Positions 16,312-26,462 of a stretch of 41,582 nucleotides of DNA are shown here, in pieces. The stretch is from Desulfomicrobium sp. (GTDB taxonomy: Bacteria > Desulfobacterota > Desulfovibrionia > Desulfovibrionales > Desulfomicrobiaceae). Made by a program: the position numbers and the translations under genes. Numbering within the stretch: the first letter of the stretch is position 1; the number at the start of each line of letters is the position of its first letter. Location: the NCBI GenBank assembly GCA_024709365.1, contig JANJWV010000116.1:1-41582 (forward strand), read 5' to 3'. The notes beneath the pieces are model-generated. The model searched no databases, had not been told where the DNA came from, and saw only the letters and a list, made by a program, of their open reading frames with translations.

Positions 16312-17720
16312 TCGTCGTCCTCGCTGGCCATGAGCAGCTTGTTCAGGCGCTTGTTCAGGGCCTGGCGGGACACGCCGAGCATGCCGGCGGCCATGGCCTG
16401 GTTGCCGCCCGTGCGGCGCATGGCCTCCATGACCAGCTCCGCGCAGACGCGCTTCAAGGTCGGCAGCTCGGGCCCGAACTGCACGCCGGCCCCTTCGCCG
16501 GATCTGGCCGCGGGCGCGACGTCATGGTGCGCGGCCACGTGCTCCCTGATGCGACCGATGTTCAGGGTCTCGCCCGTGGTGCAGCTGACGGCGTCGAGAA
16601 TCAGGAACTGCAGCTCGCGGACGTTGCCCGGAAAGGGGTAGCCCATGAGCAGCGGGAAGAGCTCGGGCGGGGCAACGGGTTTGCGGCGCTGCTGGCACGC
16701 CTGGCGCAGGAAGTGGTCCACGAGCAGGGGGATGTCCTCGCGCCGCTCGCGCAGGGGCGGCAGATGCACGTGGTGGGCCCGCAGGCGGTAGTAGAGGTCC
16801 GAGCGGAAGCGTTCGGACTCGCCCAGCGTCGCCGGGTCCACGTTGGTGGCGGCGATGATGCGCGCGTCGGTCTTGCGCGTCACGTCGGAGCCGATGGGCA
16901 GGTACTCGCGCTCCTGCACCAGGCGCAGCAGCTTGACCTGGGAGGGGTGGGGCAGGTCGCCGATCTCGTCCAGGAAGAGGGTGCCGGCCCTGGCGTTCTC
17001 GACCAGCCCCGGCCTGGCCCGGTCGGCGCCGGTAAAGGCGCCCTTCTTGTGGCCGAAGAGGGTGTCGGCGAAGATGTTGTCGTCGAGTCCGGCCACGTTG
17101 ACGGGGACGAACTCGCCCTGGCGGCCGCTCAAGTCGTGGATGACCCTGGCCACCAGCTCCTTGCCCACGCCGGACTCTCCGGTGATGAGCACGGGCTGGG
17201 TGCTGTGCGCGATGGCCTCGATGTACTGGAAGATGGAGCGCATGGCCTTGGAGCAGGTCACGATGGGCGCGAAGGCCTCGGGGCGCTCCAGGGTGTCCTG
17301 CAGGAAGCGCGTGCGCAGGCCGCTGTTCTCGCGGCGCAGCTCCCTGATCTCGATGGCGTGGCGGATGCCCGAGACGAGACTGCTCTTGTCGTTGGTCTTG
17401 ACGAAGAAGTCGAAGGCCCCGCGCTTGATGCACTGCACGGCAGTCTCCACCTGGCCCATGCCGGTGATGACCAGCACCGGGACGTCCGGGTGGGTCCTGC
17501 CCACCTCGACGATGAGCTCCTCGCCGGACATGCCGGGCATGGCCAGATCCACGGCCATGACCTCCACTTCGGTCGAGGCGAGGATGGAAGGCGCCTCGGA
17601 GCTGTCCTGGCAGCAGATGATGTTGTCGATGCCGTGGGATTTCAGCGCCAGGGAAAAGGACCGCAGCCAGGTCTCCTCGTCGTCGACGAGCAGCACGGGG
17701 TTGGTCGGGTATTTGCTCAT
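16308..17720 (-). CDS. NtrC-type sigma54 response regulator
   Basis: A 470-residue regulator. The receiver (1-120) has D13/D14, phosphorylation site D58 in AVDLAMPGMSG and K108. The AAA+ part has Walker A GESGVGKE, an intact GAFTGA loop in GHKKGAFTGADRA, Walker B GTLFLDEIGDLP, and arginine fingers in FRSDLYYRL. A Fis-type helix-turn-helix (GGNQAMAAGMLGVSRQALNKRLNKL) closes it. It begins nine bases after the PaaK-like gene, so it is cotranscribed with the transporter and ligases. A near-consensus -24 element lies before the first gene of that unit, so it may activate its own operon. Confidence 0.94.
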   Translation of the reverse strand: MSKYPTNPVLLVDDEETWLRSFSLALKSHGIDNIICCQDSSEAPSILASTEVEVMAVDLAMPGMSGEELIVEVGRTHPDVPVLVITGMGQVETAVQCIKRGAFDFFVKTNDKSSLVSGIRHAIEIRELRRENSGLRTRFLQDTLERPEAFAPIVTCSKAMRSIFQYIEAIAHSTQPVLITGESGVGKELVARVIHDLSGRQGEFVPVNVAGLDDNIFADTLFGHKKGAFTGADRARPGLVENARAGTLFLDEIGDLPHPSQVKLLRLVQEREYLPIGSDVTRKTDARIIAATNVDPATLGESERFRSDLYYRLRAHHVHLPPLRERREDIPLLVDHFLRQACQQRRKPVAPPELFPLLMGYPFPGNVRELQFLILDAVSCTTGETLNIGRIREHVAAHHDVAPAARSGEGAGVQFGPELPTLKRVCAELVMEAMRRTGGNQAMAAGMLGVSRQALNKRLNKLLMASEDDE

Positions 17721-17729
17721 GTGCGTGCC

Positions 17730-18986
17730 CTACTCGTAGGTGCGTTCGTCCACGAGGGCCGGGGACCCTTCGGGGATCGTTTCGCCCAGGCCCAGGACCG
17801 TCACCGCGGGCCGGAGCTTGGCCGTGTCCTGGAAGGCCGCGGCGACGGCCGCGGTATCCACGGGGCCATTGGTCTCGATGCGCAGGACCAGGCTGTCCTT
17901 GCCCCCCGCATTGCCGACCACGACCTGATGCCTCAGGATCTGCGGGAAGCCGTGCATGGCCTGCGCCACCTGGGACGGGTAGATGAACTGGCCGCGCACC
18001 TTGGCCGTGTCGTCGACGCGGCCGAGGATGCCCATGAGCTTGGGGGCCGTGCGGCCGCAGGCGCAGGGGGCCTCGGACAGGCGCGACAGGTCGCCCGTGG
18101 CCAGGCGCACCAGGGGGTAGTCCAGGGTGAAGGGCGTGACCACGACCTCGCCCATCTCGCCCGCAGGCACTGGCCGGCCCGTGGCCGGGTCGCAGATCTC
18201 CACGAAGCAGCGCTCGGCCAGGTGCATGCCGCCCAGGGCCATGCACTCGTAGGCGATGCAGCCCACGTCGGCCGTGCCGTAGCCCTGGCGGATGACCATG
18301 CCGAACATGTCCTGGACCTCCTTGCGCAGGCTCTCGGGCAGGCGCTCGGCGGCGACCATGGCCACCCGCAGCCCGAAATCCCTCTTCGGGTCCAGGCCCT
18401 TTTCCACGGCCTTCTCGCCCAGGGTCTTCAGGAAGCTGGTCATGCCCACGAAGCCCGTCACGGGCAGCTCCTCCATGAGCTGGAGCTGAACGGCAGTGTT
18501 GCCGGGCCCGGCCGGGATCACGGCGCAGCCCAGGGCGCGCAGGGGTTCCTCCAGCATGAGGCCGGCTGGCGTGAGATGGTAGCTGAAGGTCATCTGCACC
18601 AGGTCGCCGGCGCGGAAGCCCGCGGCGTAGAAGGCCTGGGCCCAGCCCCAGTAGTCGGGGGCGCGGCCCTCGGGGTCGTAGATGGGACCCGGCGACTGGT
18701 AGATGCGCGACAGCTCGCCTGGGGCGCAGGACAGGAACCATGACAGCCCCTTCTCGCGCTGGAGCCGGGAGAGGTCCTTCTTGCGCAGGACGGGGATGGA
18801 GGTGAAGTCTTCCAGGGAACGGATTTCGTCGGGCACGATGCTCGCGGCCCCCAGGCGCTCGCGGAACTCGCCGTTGAAGGAAGCCGCCCTGGACACCACT
18901 GCCCGCAAGGCCTGCCATTGCCGGTTGGCCCTGAGGGCTTCCGATTCCGTCTCGTGTTCGTCGTAGAAGCCCTGTGTTCTGTCCAT
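17730..18986 (-). CDS. Phenylacetate-CoA ligase-like adenylate-forming enzyme
   Basis: A 418-residue AMP-forming acyl-CoA ligase of the PaaK group (usual length 415-440). Typical features are FTSIPVLRKKDL near 65-80, a diverged glycine-rich phosphate loop and QGYGTADVGCIAYEC, YPLVRLATGDLSRL and LMGILGRVDDTAKVRGQFIYPSQV for nucleotide binding and the hinge. It would activate an aryl or short carboxylic acid to its CoA thioester. The start at 18986 is supported by GGAGCG and by loss of sequence quality upstream. It lies between a Liv-type ATPase gene and the NtrC-type regulator in one run of genes; substrate identity, phenylacetate or another acid, is not decided. Confidence 0.88.
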   Translation of the reverse strand: MDRTQGFYDEHETESEALRANRQWQALRAVVSRAASFNGEFRERLGAASIVPDEIRSLEDFTSIPVLRKKDLSRLQREKGLSWFLSCAPGELSRIYQSPGPIYDPEGRAPDYWGWAQAFYAAGFRAGDLVQMTFSYHLTPAGLMLEEPLRALGCAVIPAGPGNTAVQLQLMEELPVTGFVGMTSFLKTLGEKAVEKGLDPKRDFGLRVAMVAAERLPESLRKEVQDMFGMVIRQGYGTADVGCIAYECMALGGMHLAERCFVEICDPATGRPVPAGEMGEVVVTPFTLDYPLVRLATGDLSRLSEAPCACGRTAPKLMGILGRVDDTAKVRGQFIYPSQVAQAMHGFPQILRHQVVVGNAGGKDSLVLRIETNGPVDTAAVAAAFQDTAKLRPAVTVLGLGETIPEGSPALVDERTYE

Positions 18987-19045
18987 GGGCGCTCCGAAAA
19001 GTGGGGTGTGTTGGGGGAACGTTCCTGATGCTCCGATGATCCGCC

Positions 19046-19843
<798 letters not shown>

Positions 19844-19918
19844 GGATGCCTTCGGTTCCGCGTTACAGAATTGGTATCGAACGGTCGGGGACGCCGGGCG
19901 CCCCCGCCCCTGTTTCCG

Positions 19919-21076
19919 TTAGAGTCCGAGCCATTCCTTCTTGCGCTCGAGGACCGTGGTCTTCACGAACTCGAGCTTGCCGTCCTTGAAGGTGCAGATG
20001 TTGACGGACAGGTTGGGCCGGTGGTCGTCGGCGAAGTAGCTGACGGCCGGGGCCAGGCCCATGGGGTCGAAGTCGCGCATGGTCTCCAGGGCCGCCTTGA
20101 TGCTCTCGCCCGTGACCTCTCCTTTCGCCTTGGCCATCTTCATGCCTTCGCACATGACCATGGCCGAGACGAAGCCGCGCACGTAGTGGGTCATCTGCGG
20201 CTGGTCCTTGGTCAGCTTGCGGATCAGGTCCATGCCGGCCGAGGGCTGGCCGTAGATGGCCGCGCCCTGCAGGCCGAAGTGGCCGGTGGCCGCGTCGCCG
20301 GCCAGCTTGAAGATGTTCTCGTCGCTGCTCCAGATGTTGCTGAAGAAGGTGCAGGTCATGCCGAGCTTCTGGGCGTCCTTCATGATGACGGCCGTGGACG
20401 GCGTGGTGCCGCCGGTCCAAACGAAGTCGGGCTCGGCCTTCTTGAGGCTCAGGAGCTGCGGGGTGGCGTCGATGGCCTTGAGGTCCACGTTCTCCTTGCC
20501 GACGACCTCGAAGCCCAGCTCCTTGGCGTACTCCTCCATGGCCGGGATGGGGGCGGTGCCGTAGGGGTTGTCCGGGAACATGAAGGCCAGCTTCGGCGCG
20601 CGCGACTCCTTCCAGGTCTCGCGCAGGTAGTTCAGGCCCGCGCGGCCCATGGTCGAGTAGTCCGCGGCGGCGGTGAAGTTGTAGGGTGCCTTGGCCGGGT
20701 CCATGAGATGGGCCGAGTAGGAGGCCGAGAAGACCGGGATCTTGTCCTTGGCCACGAACTTGACCAAGGCCTCGGTGTCGCCCGTACCCCAGCCCTGCAT
20801 GGCCACGATGCCCTCGGAGGTGAAGCGCTTGTAGGCGGCCAGGGCCTGCTGCACGTTGTAGGCGTAGTCGACCTGGATGAGCTCCACTGGCTCGCCGCCG
20901 ATGCCGCCGTTCTCGTTCAGCCAGGCCACGTAGGCCTTGATGCCCTCGGCGTAGGGCGTGCCCACGCTGGAGGTGGCTCCGGTCAGGTCGGACAGCAGGC
21001 CGACCTTGTAGGCGGCCGAGGCGGTGCCGACGGTGGCCGCGAGGGCCAGGACGGTCAGGAGGAGAAGCTTTTTCAT
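19919..21076 (-). CDS. Periplasmic substrate-binding protein, LivK type
   Basis: A 385-residue secreted protein. The first 21 residues are a signal peptide (MKKLLLLTVLALAATVGTASA) cut before AYKVG. The mature part is the two-lobed leucine-binding fold: KVGLLSDLTGATSSVG, WLNENGGIGGEPVELIQVDYAYN, ASYSAHLMDPAKAPYNF and FTWTGGTTPS-like ligand-site region. It delivers its ligand to LivH/LivM. The neighbouring CoA ligases suggest a carboxylic acid or amino-acid ligand. A 52-base gap separates it from LivM. Confidence 0.92.
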   Translation of the reverse strand: MKKLLLLTVLALAATVGTASAAYKVGLLSDLTGATSSVGTPYAEGIKAYVAWLNENGGIGGEPVELIQVDYAYNVQQALAAYKRFTSEGIVAMQGWGTGDTEALVKFVAKDKIPVFSASYSAHLMDPAKAPYNFTAAADYSTMGRAGLNYLRETWKESRAPKLAFMFPDNPYGTAPIPAMEEYAKELGFEVVGKENVDLKAIDATPQLLSLKKAEPDFVWTGGTTPSTAVIMKDAQKLGMTCTFFSNIWSSDENIFKLAGDAATGHFGLQGAAIYGQPSAGMDLIRKLTKDQPQMTHYVRGFVSAMVMCEGMKMAKAKGEVTGESIKAALETMRDFDPMGLAPAVSYFADDHRPNLSVNICTFKDGKLEFVKTTVLERKKEWLGL

Positions 21077-21128
21077 GGGTTACTCCGGATGCGGCAAAAG
21101 GTTTCCCCGGCTCTTCATCGCCGGCGCG

Positions 21129-22178
21129 TCAGTATGCAAAGGGGTACAGCTTCCAGTAGGCCTTGGTCAGCCGCCACTTGCGGGCCAGGCCTTCGGGTTC
21201 GAAGATGAGGAAGAGCACCAGCATCAGCCCGAAGACCCCTTCCTTCATGGGCACGATGACGGCGCTCAGGTCCGGGGCGATGCCCCCCAGGGACGAAATG
21301 AGCAGGTTCAGCATTTCCGGCAGTAGGGTGATGAAGGCGGCCCCGAAGATGGAGCCGATGACGGAACCCATGCCGCCGATGATGATCATGGCCAGGTAGC
21401 TGATGGACAGCCCCATGGAGAACTGCTCGGGGGTGATGTACATGGTGTAGTGCGACCACAGCCCGCCCGCGACGCCGGCCAGGAAGGAACTCAGGCCAAA
21501 GGCCTGCAGCTTGTAGGCGAAGAGGTTCACGCCGACGTTCTCGGCCGACTGGTGGTAGTCGCGGATGGCCACGAAGGCGCGGCCGTGGCGGGTGCGGCTG
21601 ACGTTGGTCACGGCCAGGACGCACAGGGCCGTCACGGCCAGGATGAGGTAGAAGATGCGCGCGTCGGTGTCGAAGGCGAAGCCCAGGATCTGCGGCGGGT
21701 CCACGGGCAGGCCGTTGGCCCCGCCCGTCAGGGAGGACGCGTGCAGAAAGACGTATTCGAGGATGAGCTGGGCGGCCAGGGTCGAGATGGCCAGGTAGAT
21801 GCCCTTGAGGCGCAGGGACGGGATGCCGAAGACCATGCCGACCATAGCCGATATGGCCCCGCCGCCCAGGAGCGCGGCGACGAAGGGCGCGCCTGCGTTG
21901 GACAGGATGGCCGCGCCGTAGGCGCCCACGCCCACGAAGGCCCCGTGGCCCAGGGACATCTGCCCGCACATGCCCGTCAGCAGGTTCAGGGACACGGCGC
22001 CGATGACGGCGATGAGGATGAGGTTCAGGATGGACACGGCGTAGGAGTCCACCAGCTGGGGCAGCGCCAGCATGGCCGCGAGGAAGAGGCCCAGGCAGAG
22101 CTTCTGGAACCGCGAGCGGAACAGGCCGTCCTCGGCGGCGTAGGTCGTGTAGAAGAGGCCGCACTTGTGCATGCTCAT
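21129..22178 (-). CDS. Inner-membrane permease LivM-like
   Basis: A 349-residue permease with about ten hydrophobic helices. Recognisable parts are LTGMCGQMSLGHGAFVGVGAYGAA, GIYLAISTLAAQLILEYVF and MIIIGGMGSVIGSIFGAAFITLLPEML, all typical of LivM. ATG at 22178 overlaps the TGA of livH by four bases (ATGA) and is therefore preferred over the second ATG at 22172. With LivH it forms the channel of the transporter. Confidence 0.92.
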   Translation of the reverse strand: MSMHKCGLFYTTYAAEDGLFRSRFQKLCLGLFLAAMLALPQLVDSYAVSILNLILIAVIGAVSLNLLTGMCGQMSLGHGAFVGVGAYGAAILSNAGAPFVAALLGGGAISAMVGMVFGIPSLRLKGIYLAISTLAAQLILEYVFLHASSLTGGANGLPVDPPQILGFAFDTDARIFYLILAVTALCVLAVTNVSRTRHGRAFVAIRDYHQSAENVGVNLFAYKLQAFGLSSFLAGVAGGLWSHYTMYITPEQFSMGLSISYLAMIIIGGMGSVIGSIFGAAFITLLPEMLNLLISSLGGIAPDLSAVIVPMKEGVFGLMLVLFLIFEPEGLARKWRLTKAYWKLYPFAY

Positions 22179-23062
22179 ACGCGTTCGATCTCCTTGGTTC
22201 CGAAAAGTCCGTAGGGCTTGACCATGAGGATGACGACCAGGATCAGGAAGGAGGCCACCTCCTTGAACCCGCCCAGGCCCAGGAGGTCCTTGGCCGCGCC
22301 TTCGCAGATGTTCTCCAGCACCCCGATGATGAGGCCGCCCAGGGCAGCGCCCAGCAGACTGTCCAGGCCGCCCAGGATCACGGCCGGGAAGACCTTGAGG
22401 CCCAGGTGCCCGAGCTGGGCGTTGATGCCGTTGATGTTGCCGAGGATGATGCCGCCGATGCTCGAAACCACGGCCGCGATGCACCAGGACAGGGCGAAGA
22501 TGGACTTGATGCCGATGCCCATGGACTGGGCCGCCTGCTGGTCGAAGGCCGTGGCGCGCATGGCTATGCCCAGCGACGAGAACTTGAAGAACAGGCTGAA
22601 GACCCCGAAGAGCAGCGCCGAGAGCCCGAAGGCCGCGACGTAGACCGGCGCGATGGGCAGGCCCAGCAGCATGAAGGGCTCCTGGGGCAGGATGGCCGGG
22701 AAGACCTGGATCTGCGTGCCCCAGACCATCTGCACGAAGGACTTGAGCATGGACGACAGGCCGATGGTGACCATGACGACCGAGATGATGGGCTCGCCGA
22801 TGAGCGGCCTGAGGATCAGGCGCTCCACGGCCGTGGCCAGGACGATGGAGAAGGCCAGGGTCAGCAGGAAGGAGGCCAGGAAGGGAAGCTGGAACTGCAC
22901 CGTCAGGGCGAAGCAGACGTAGGCCCCGACCATGACCAGTTCGCCTTGGGCGAAGTTCACGACCTTGGTGGCCTTGAAGATGATGACAAATCCCAGGGCC
23001 ACCAGGCTATAGATGGATCCGACCACGAGGCCGTTGATGATGAGCTGGAGATAGTATTCCAT
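22175..23062 (-). CDS. Inner-membrane permease LivH-like
   Basis: A 295-residue permease, the usual LivH length, with about eight helices. Typical sequence: GLVVGSIYSLVALGFVIIFKATKVVNFAQGELVMVGAYV, MRATAFDQQAAQSMGI and NAQLGHLGLKVFPAVILGGLDSLLGAALGGLIIGVLE. It starts ten bases after the ligase gene and overlaps livM, so the permease genes are translated together. Confidence 0.94.
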   Translation of the reverse strand: MEYYLQLIINGLVVGSIYSLVALGFVIIFKATKVVNFAQGELVMVGAYVCFALTVQFQLPFLASFLLTLAFSIVLATAVERLILRPLIGEPIISVVMVTIGLSSMLKSFVQMVWGTQIQVFPAILPQEPFMLLGLPIAPVYVAAFGLSALLFGVFSLFFKFSSLGIAMRATAFDQQAAQSMGIGIKSIFALSWCIAAVVSSIGGIILGNINGINAQLGHLGLKVFPAVILGGLDSLLGAALGGLIIGVLENICEGAAKDLLGLGGFKEVASFLILVVILMVKPYGLFGTKEIERV

Positions 23063-23072
23063 ATGCCGTTCC

Positions 23073-24968
23073 TCACGCGCGTCCGACGTCGCGGATGCAG
23101 ATGCTGCCCGTCATCTCGCGGCGGGAGCCGTCCTGGTAGGTGATGGCGATGCACAGGTCCGTGGCGTCCGTGCCGTCGTACAGCGCCGCGATGAGTTCGG
23201 CGTAGCGCTCGCCGATGACCTTGCGCCGGATCTTTCTGGTGCGGGTCAGCTCGCCGTCGTCGGCGTCGAGTTCCTTGAAGAGCAGGGCGAAGCGCCGCAC
23301 CTCGGTGCCGGGCTGCAGGGCCTGGTTGATGCCCCGGATTTCGGCCTCGATGAGGTCGTAGAGCTCGGGCCTGGACGCCAGGTCCTGGTAGGTGGTGTAG
23401 GTCAGGCCCTTGGCCTCGGCCCAGCGGCCGGCGATGTCGCCGTCCAGGCAGACGACGGCCGCGATGAAGTCCCGCCCGTGGCCGAGGACCACGGCCTCCT
23501 GCACGTAGGTCGAGAACTTGATCTTGTTCTCGATGAACTGCGGCGAGAAACGCACGCCCGCGGCCGTGGTCATGACGTCGGACAGGCGGTCGATGATGAC
23601 CAGCTGGCCGTTGTCCTTGAAATACCCTGCGTCGCCCGAATGCAGCCAGCCGTCGGTCACCGTCTCGGCCGTGGCCGCGTCGTTGCCCAGGTAGCCCTGG
23701 AACACGGCGGGGCTCCTGGACAGGATTTCGCCCTCTTCCGAGATGCGGATCTCGGTCTCGGAGATGGGTTCGCCCACGGTGTCGAAGCTGACGGCGCCGT
23801 CGCGGTGGATGCAGGAGATGCCGGCGATCTCGGTCTGGCCGTAGATCTGCTTCAGGTTCACGCCGAGGGCGTGGAAGAAGGTGAAGGTGTCGGGCCCCAG
23901 GGGCGCGCCGCCCGTGGAGGCCGAGCGCACGCGCGTGAAGCCCAGGCGGTCGCGCAGGGCGCGAAACAGGCCCCAGTCGGCCAGCCTGTTCGCCAGCCGC
24001 AGGCCCATGGACGGGGTCTCGCCGCGCAGCACGGCCCCGGCGTACCTCATGCCCACGGGCATGCAGAGGTTGAAGAGGAAACGCTTGAAGCGCGTGGTCT
24101 CCATGATGCGCACCCGCACCTTGGCGGCCATGTTCTCCCACACGCGCGGCGGCGAGAAGATGAGATGCGGCCCGATCTCGCGGATGTTTTCCTGCACGGT
24201 GTCGGGCTCCTCGGGGAAGTTGACGCAGAAGCCGAACAGCAGGGCCGAGGACACGGCCATCATCTGCTCGCCCATCCAGGCCAGGGGCAGGAAGGACACG
24301 AACTCGTCGGTCTCGCGCTTGGGGTCCGACAGGCCCAGGTTCCAGGCCATGGACAGGAGGTTCCTGTGCGAGAGCATGGCCAGCTTGGGCCGGCCCGTGG
24401 AGCCCGAGGTGGTGGCGATCAGCGCCGTGTCGTCGGGCGAGACGGCGTCGACCCAGGCCTCGAACTCGCTCGCCCGGTCGCGGCCCAGGGCGCGCACGTC
24501 GTCGAAGCTCTTGAGGCCCGGCGCGTCGTAGCCCACGAGGCCCTTGGGGTCGTGGTAGACGATGTGCTCAAGCAGCGGCAGGCTGCCCCGGATGGACAGG
24601 ATCTTGTCGACCTGCTCCTGGTCCTCGGCCACGACCAGGCGCGCCCCCGACAGCTCGAAGACGTAGCCGATCTCCTCGCCGGGCGAGTCCTGGTAGAGGC
24701 CCAGGGACACGCCGCCCAGGCCCTGGATGGCCAGTTGGGCCCACAGCCACTCGGGGCGGTTGTCGCCGATGATGACGACGACGTCGCCGCGGCCCAGGCC
24801 CAGGGCCCTCAGGCCTGCTGCGAACTCGGCCGTGATGTCCAGGTACTGCCTGTAGGTGAAGGGCTGCCAGATGCCGTAGCTCTTCTCGCGCAGGGCCGTG
24901 CGGCCGGGACGTCGGCGGCAGTTGTCGAGGAGGAGTCTGGGGAGGGTGGTTTCGTACGGCGCGCTCAT
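23073..24968 (-). CDS. AMP-forming long-chain-type acyl-CoA synthetase
   Basis: A 631-residue adenylate-forming ligase. The phosphate loop is ATTSGSTGRPKLAML, the core motif is YGQTEIAGISC and the hinge is SGDAGYFKDNGQLVIIDRLSDVMTT, with KIRRKVIGERYAELI at the C-terminus carrying the catalytic Lys region. By length and pattern it belongs with the bacterial long-chain fatty-acid synthetases, but in Liv/PaaK clusters the substrate may be another carboxylate. It is inserted between livG and livH with no gap on one side (24969/24968) and ten bases on the other, so its product is part of the same pathway. Confidence 0.9.
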   Translation of the reverse strand: MSAPYETTLPRLLLDNCRRRPGRTALREKSYGIWQPFTYRQYLDITAEFAAGLRALGLGRGDVVVIIGDNRPEWLWAQLAIQGLGGVSLGLYQDSPGEEIGYVFELSGARLVVAEDQEQVDKILSIRGSLPLLEHIVYHDPKGLVGYDAPGLKSFDDVRALGRDRASEFEAWVDAVSPDDTALIATTSGSTGRPKLAMLSHRNLLSMAWNLGLSDPKRETDEFVSFLPLAWMGEQMMAVSSALLFGFCVNFPEEPDTVQENIREIGPHLIFSPPRVWENMAAKVRVRIMETTRFKRFLFNLCMPVGMRYAGAVLRGETPSMGLRLANRLADWGLFRALRDRLGFTRVRSASTGGAPLGPDTFTFFHALGVNLKQIYGQTEIAGISCIHRDGAVSFDTVGEPISETEIRISEEGEILSRSPAVFQGYLGNDAATAETVTDGWLHSGDAGYFKDNGQLVIIDRLSDVMTTAAGVRFSPQFIENKIKFSTYVQEAVVLGHGRDFIAAVVCLDGDIAGRWAEAKGLTYTTYQDLASRPELYDLIEAEIRGINQALQPGTEVRRFALLFKELDADDGELTRTRKIRRKVIGERYAELIAALYDGTDATDLCIAITYQDGSRREMTGSICIRDVGRA

Positions 24969-25763
24969 CTATCTTCCCTTGTAGAGGCCGTCCTCGTCGC
25001 CGAGGTAGGCGCTGACGACCTTGGGGTTGGTCTGGACGGCCTGGGGCGTGCCGCTGGCCAGGACCCGGCCGAAGTCGAGGACGATGACGTGGTCCGAGAT
25101 GTCCATGACCACGCCCATGTCGTGTTCGACCAGAAAGACGGTCACGCCCCACTCCTCGTTGATGTCGAGGATGGAGCGGGCCATGTCCTCGGTCTCCTCC
25201 AGGTTCATGCCGGCCATGGGCTCGTCCAGCAGCAGGAGCTGCGGCTCGGCGGCCAGGGCCCGGCCCAGCTCGACCTTCTTCTGCACGCCGTAGGGCAGGT
25301 GCCCGGCGATGGTATGGCGGTAGGGCGAGAGGTTCAGGAAATCGATGATCTCCTCCACGCGCCGGCGGTGGCGCGTCTCTTCCCGGCGGGCTTTGCCCAG
25401 GTAGAGGATGGAGGCCAGCAGTCCGTAGCCCAGGCGCGAGTGGCGGCCGACCATGAGGTTGTCCAGGACCGACAGGCCGCGGAACAGGGCGATGTTCTGG
25501 AAGGTCCTGGCCAGGCCGAAGCCCGTGCGCTTGTGGGCCGGCACGCCGGTCAGCTCTCGGCCGTCCATGCTGATTTTGCCCTTGGTCGGGGTGTAGCGGC
25601 CCGAGATGCAGTTGAGCATGCTCGTCTTGCCCGCGCCGTTGGGCCCGATGAGAGAGGTGATGCTGCCCTTGTCCACGCGGCAGGTGACCCTGGACAGGGC
25701 GGCCACGTTCTTGAAGGTCAGGCTGACCTCCTGCACGTCGAGCAGGGGGCTACTGCCATTCAT
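24969..25763 (-). CDS. ABC transporter ATPase LivG-like
   Basis: A 264-residue ATPase partner of LivF. Walker A GPNGAGKTS, Q-loop in ARTFQNIALF, signature YGVQKKVELGRAL (a diverged form of the usual LSGGQ-type sequence, common in this subgroup), Walker B LLLLDEPMAGMN and H-loop VEHDMGVVM. Its start overlaps the CBS-ACT gene by 14 bases. Together with LivF it energises transport. Confidence 0.93.
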   Translation of the reverse strand: MNGSSPLLDVQEVSLTFKNVAALSRVTCRVDKGSITSLIGPNGAGKTSMLNCISGRYTPTKGKISMDGRELTGVPAHKRTGFGLARTFQNIALFRGLSVLDNLMVGRHSRLGYGLLASILYLGKARREETRHRRRVEEIIDFLNLSPYRHTIAGHLPYGVQKKVELGRALAAEPQLLLLDEPMAGMNLEETEDMARSILDINEEWGVTVFLVEHDMGVVMDISDHVIVLDFGRVLASGTPQAVQTNPKVVSAYLGDEDGLYKGR

Positions 25764-26403
25764 GCTTGAAATCCTCGGGGCCGACCACGTCGTACCCGGC
25801 CTTCTGCAGCGCCGCCGCGATGGACGAGGGGTTGGGCGTGTCCACGCGGATGACGACCATGCGGCGGTCGGCGTGGGTGAAGGTGCCGGTGGAGATGATG
25901 GAGTAGCCGAGGGCGTCGATGATGCCCGCGACCTCCTTCAGCACGCCGGGCCGGTCCACGACCTCGAAGACGATGCGCGAGCCGCCCTGGCCGTAGCCCA
26001 TCTCCTCGGCCAGCACCTCCAGCATGATGGTGCGGTTTATGTAGCCGATGAGGTCGCCCTCGGCGTCGACCACGGCCAGTCCGGCCAGGTTCTTGGCGTG
26101 CATGAGCATGGCCGCGGCCTCGATCTCGGTCTCGGGCGTGACGGTGACGATGTCCTTGCGCATGATGCGTCCCACGGTCAGCTTGGACAGCAGGTAGTTG
26201 ATCTCGTGCTTGTCCAGGCCGGTCATGAGGGAGGGCATGGCCGCGTTGATGTCCTCGGGGCGCACGTATCCGGCAAGCTTTCCGTCCCTGACCACGAACA
26301 GCATCCAGAGTTGCTGCTCGTCCATGACCCGCTGGGCGTCCTCGGCCAGGGCGTCGGGGGGCATACTGATGAAATTCTTGAGCATCTTGAGCCCGACAAA
26401 CAT
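25750..26403 (-). CDS. CBS-pair and ACT-domain regulatory protein
   Basis: A 217-residue protein with a CBS pair (about 8-135; VTVTPETEIEAAAMLMHAKNLAGLAVVDAEGDLIGYI) followed by an ACT domain (about 145-215; IVFEVVDRPGVLKEVAGIIDALGYSIIST). CBS pairs bind adenine nucleotides or SAM and ACT domains bind amino acids or similar ligands, so this is probably a sensor that tunes transport or ligase activity. It is the first gene of the transporter/ligase unit. AAGGAG lies seven bases before the ATG. AcuB-like proteins with the same domains are relatives. Confidence 0.88.
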   Translation of the reverse strand: MFVGLKMLKNFISMPPDALAEDAQRVMDEQQLWMLFVVRDGKLAGYVRPEDINAAMPSLMTGLDKHEINYLLSKLTVGRIMRKDIVTVTPETEIEAAAMLMHAKNLAGLAVVDAEGDLIGYINRTIMLEVLAEEMGYGQGGSRIVFEVVDRPGVLKEVAGIIDALGYSIISTGTFTHADRRMVVIRVDTPNPSSIAAALQKAGYDVVGPEDFKHEWQ

Positions 26404-26444
26404 GGTCGCTCCTTTTTCTCGGGGTGGTGGTTTCGATCGGAGTT

Positions 26445-26462
26445 TAGAAAGGTTCGTGCCAG
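26445..26462 (-). promoter_or_regulatory. Candidate sigma54 promoter of the Liv/ligase operon
   Basis: On the minus strand CTGGCACGaaccTTTCT has a perfect TGGCACG -24 element (26461-26455), but the -12 element is TTTC rather than TTGC, a mismatch at an important base. Start of transcription would be near 26435 and leave a 32-base leader with AAGGAG. The operon codes for an NtrC-type activator at its end, which makes the call more likely. Confidence 0.45.
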
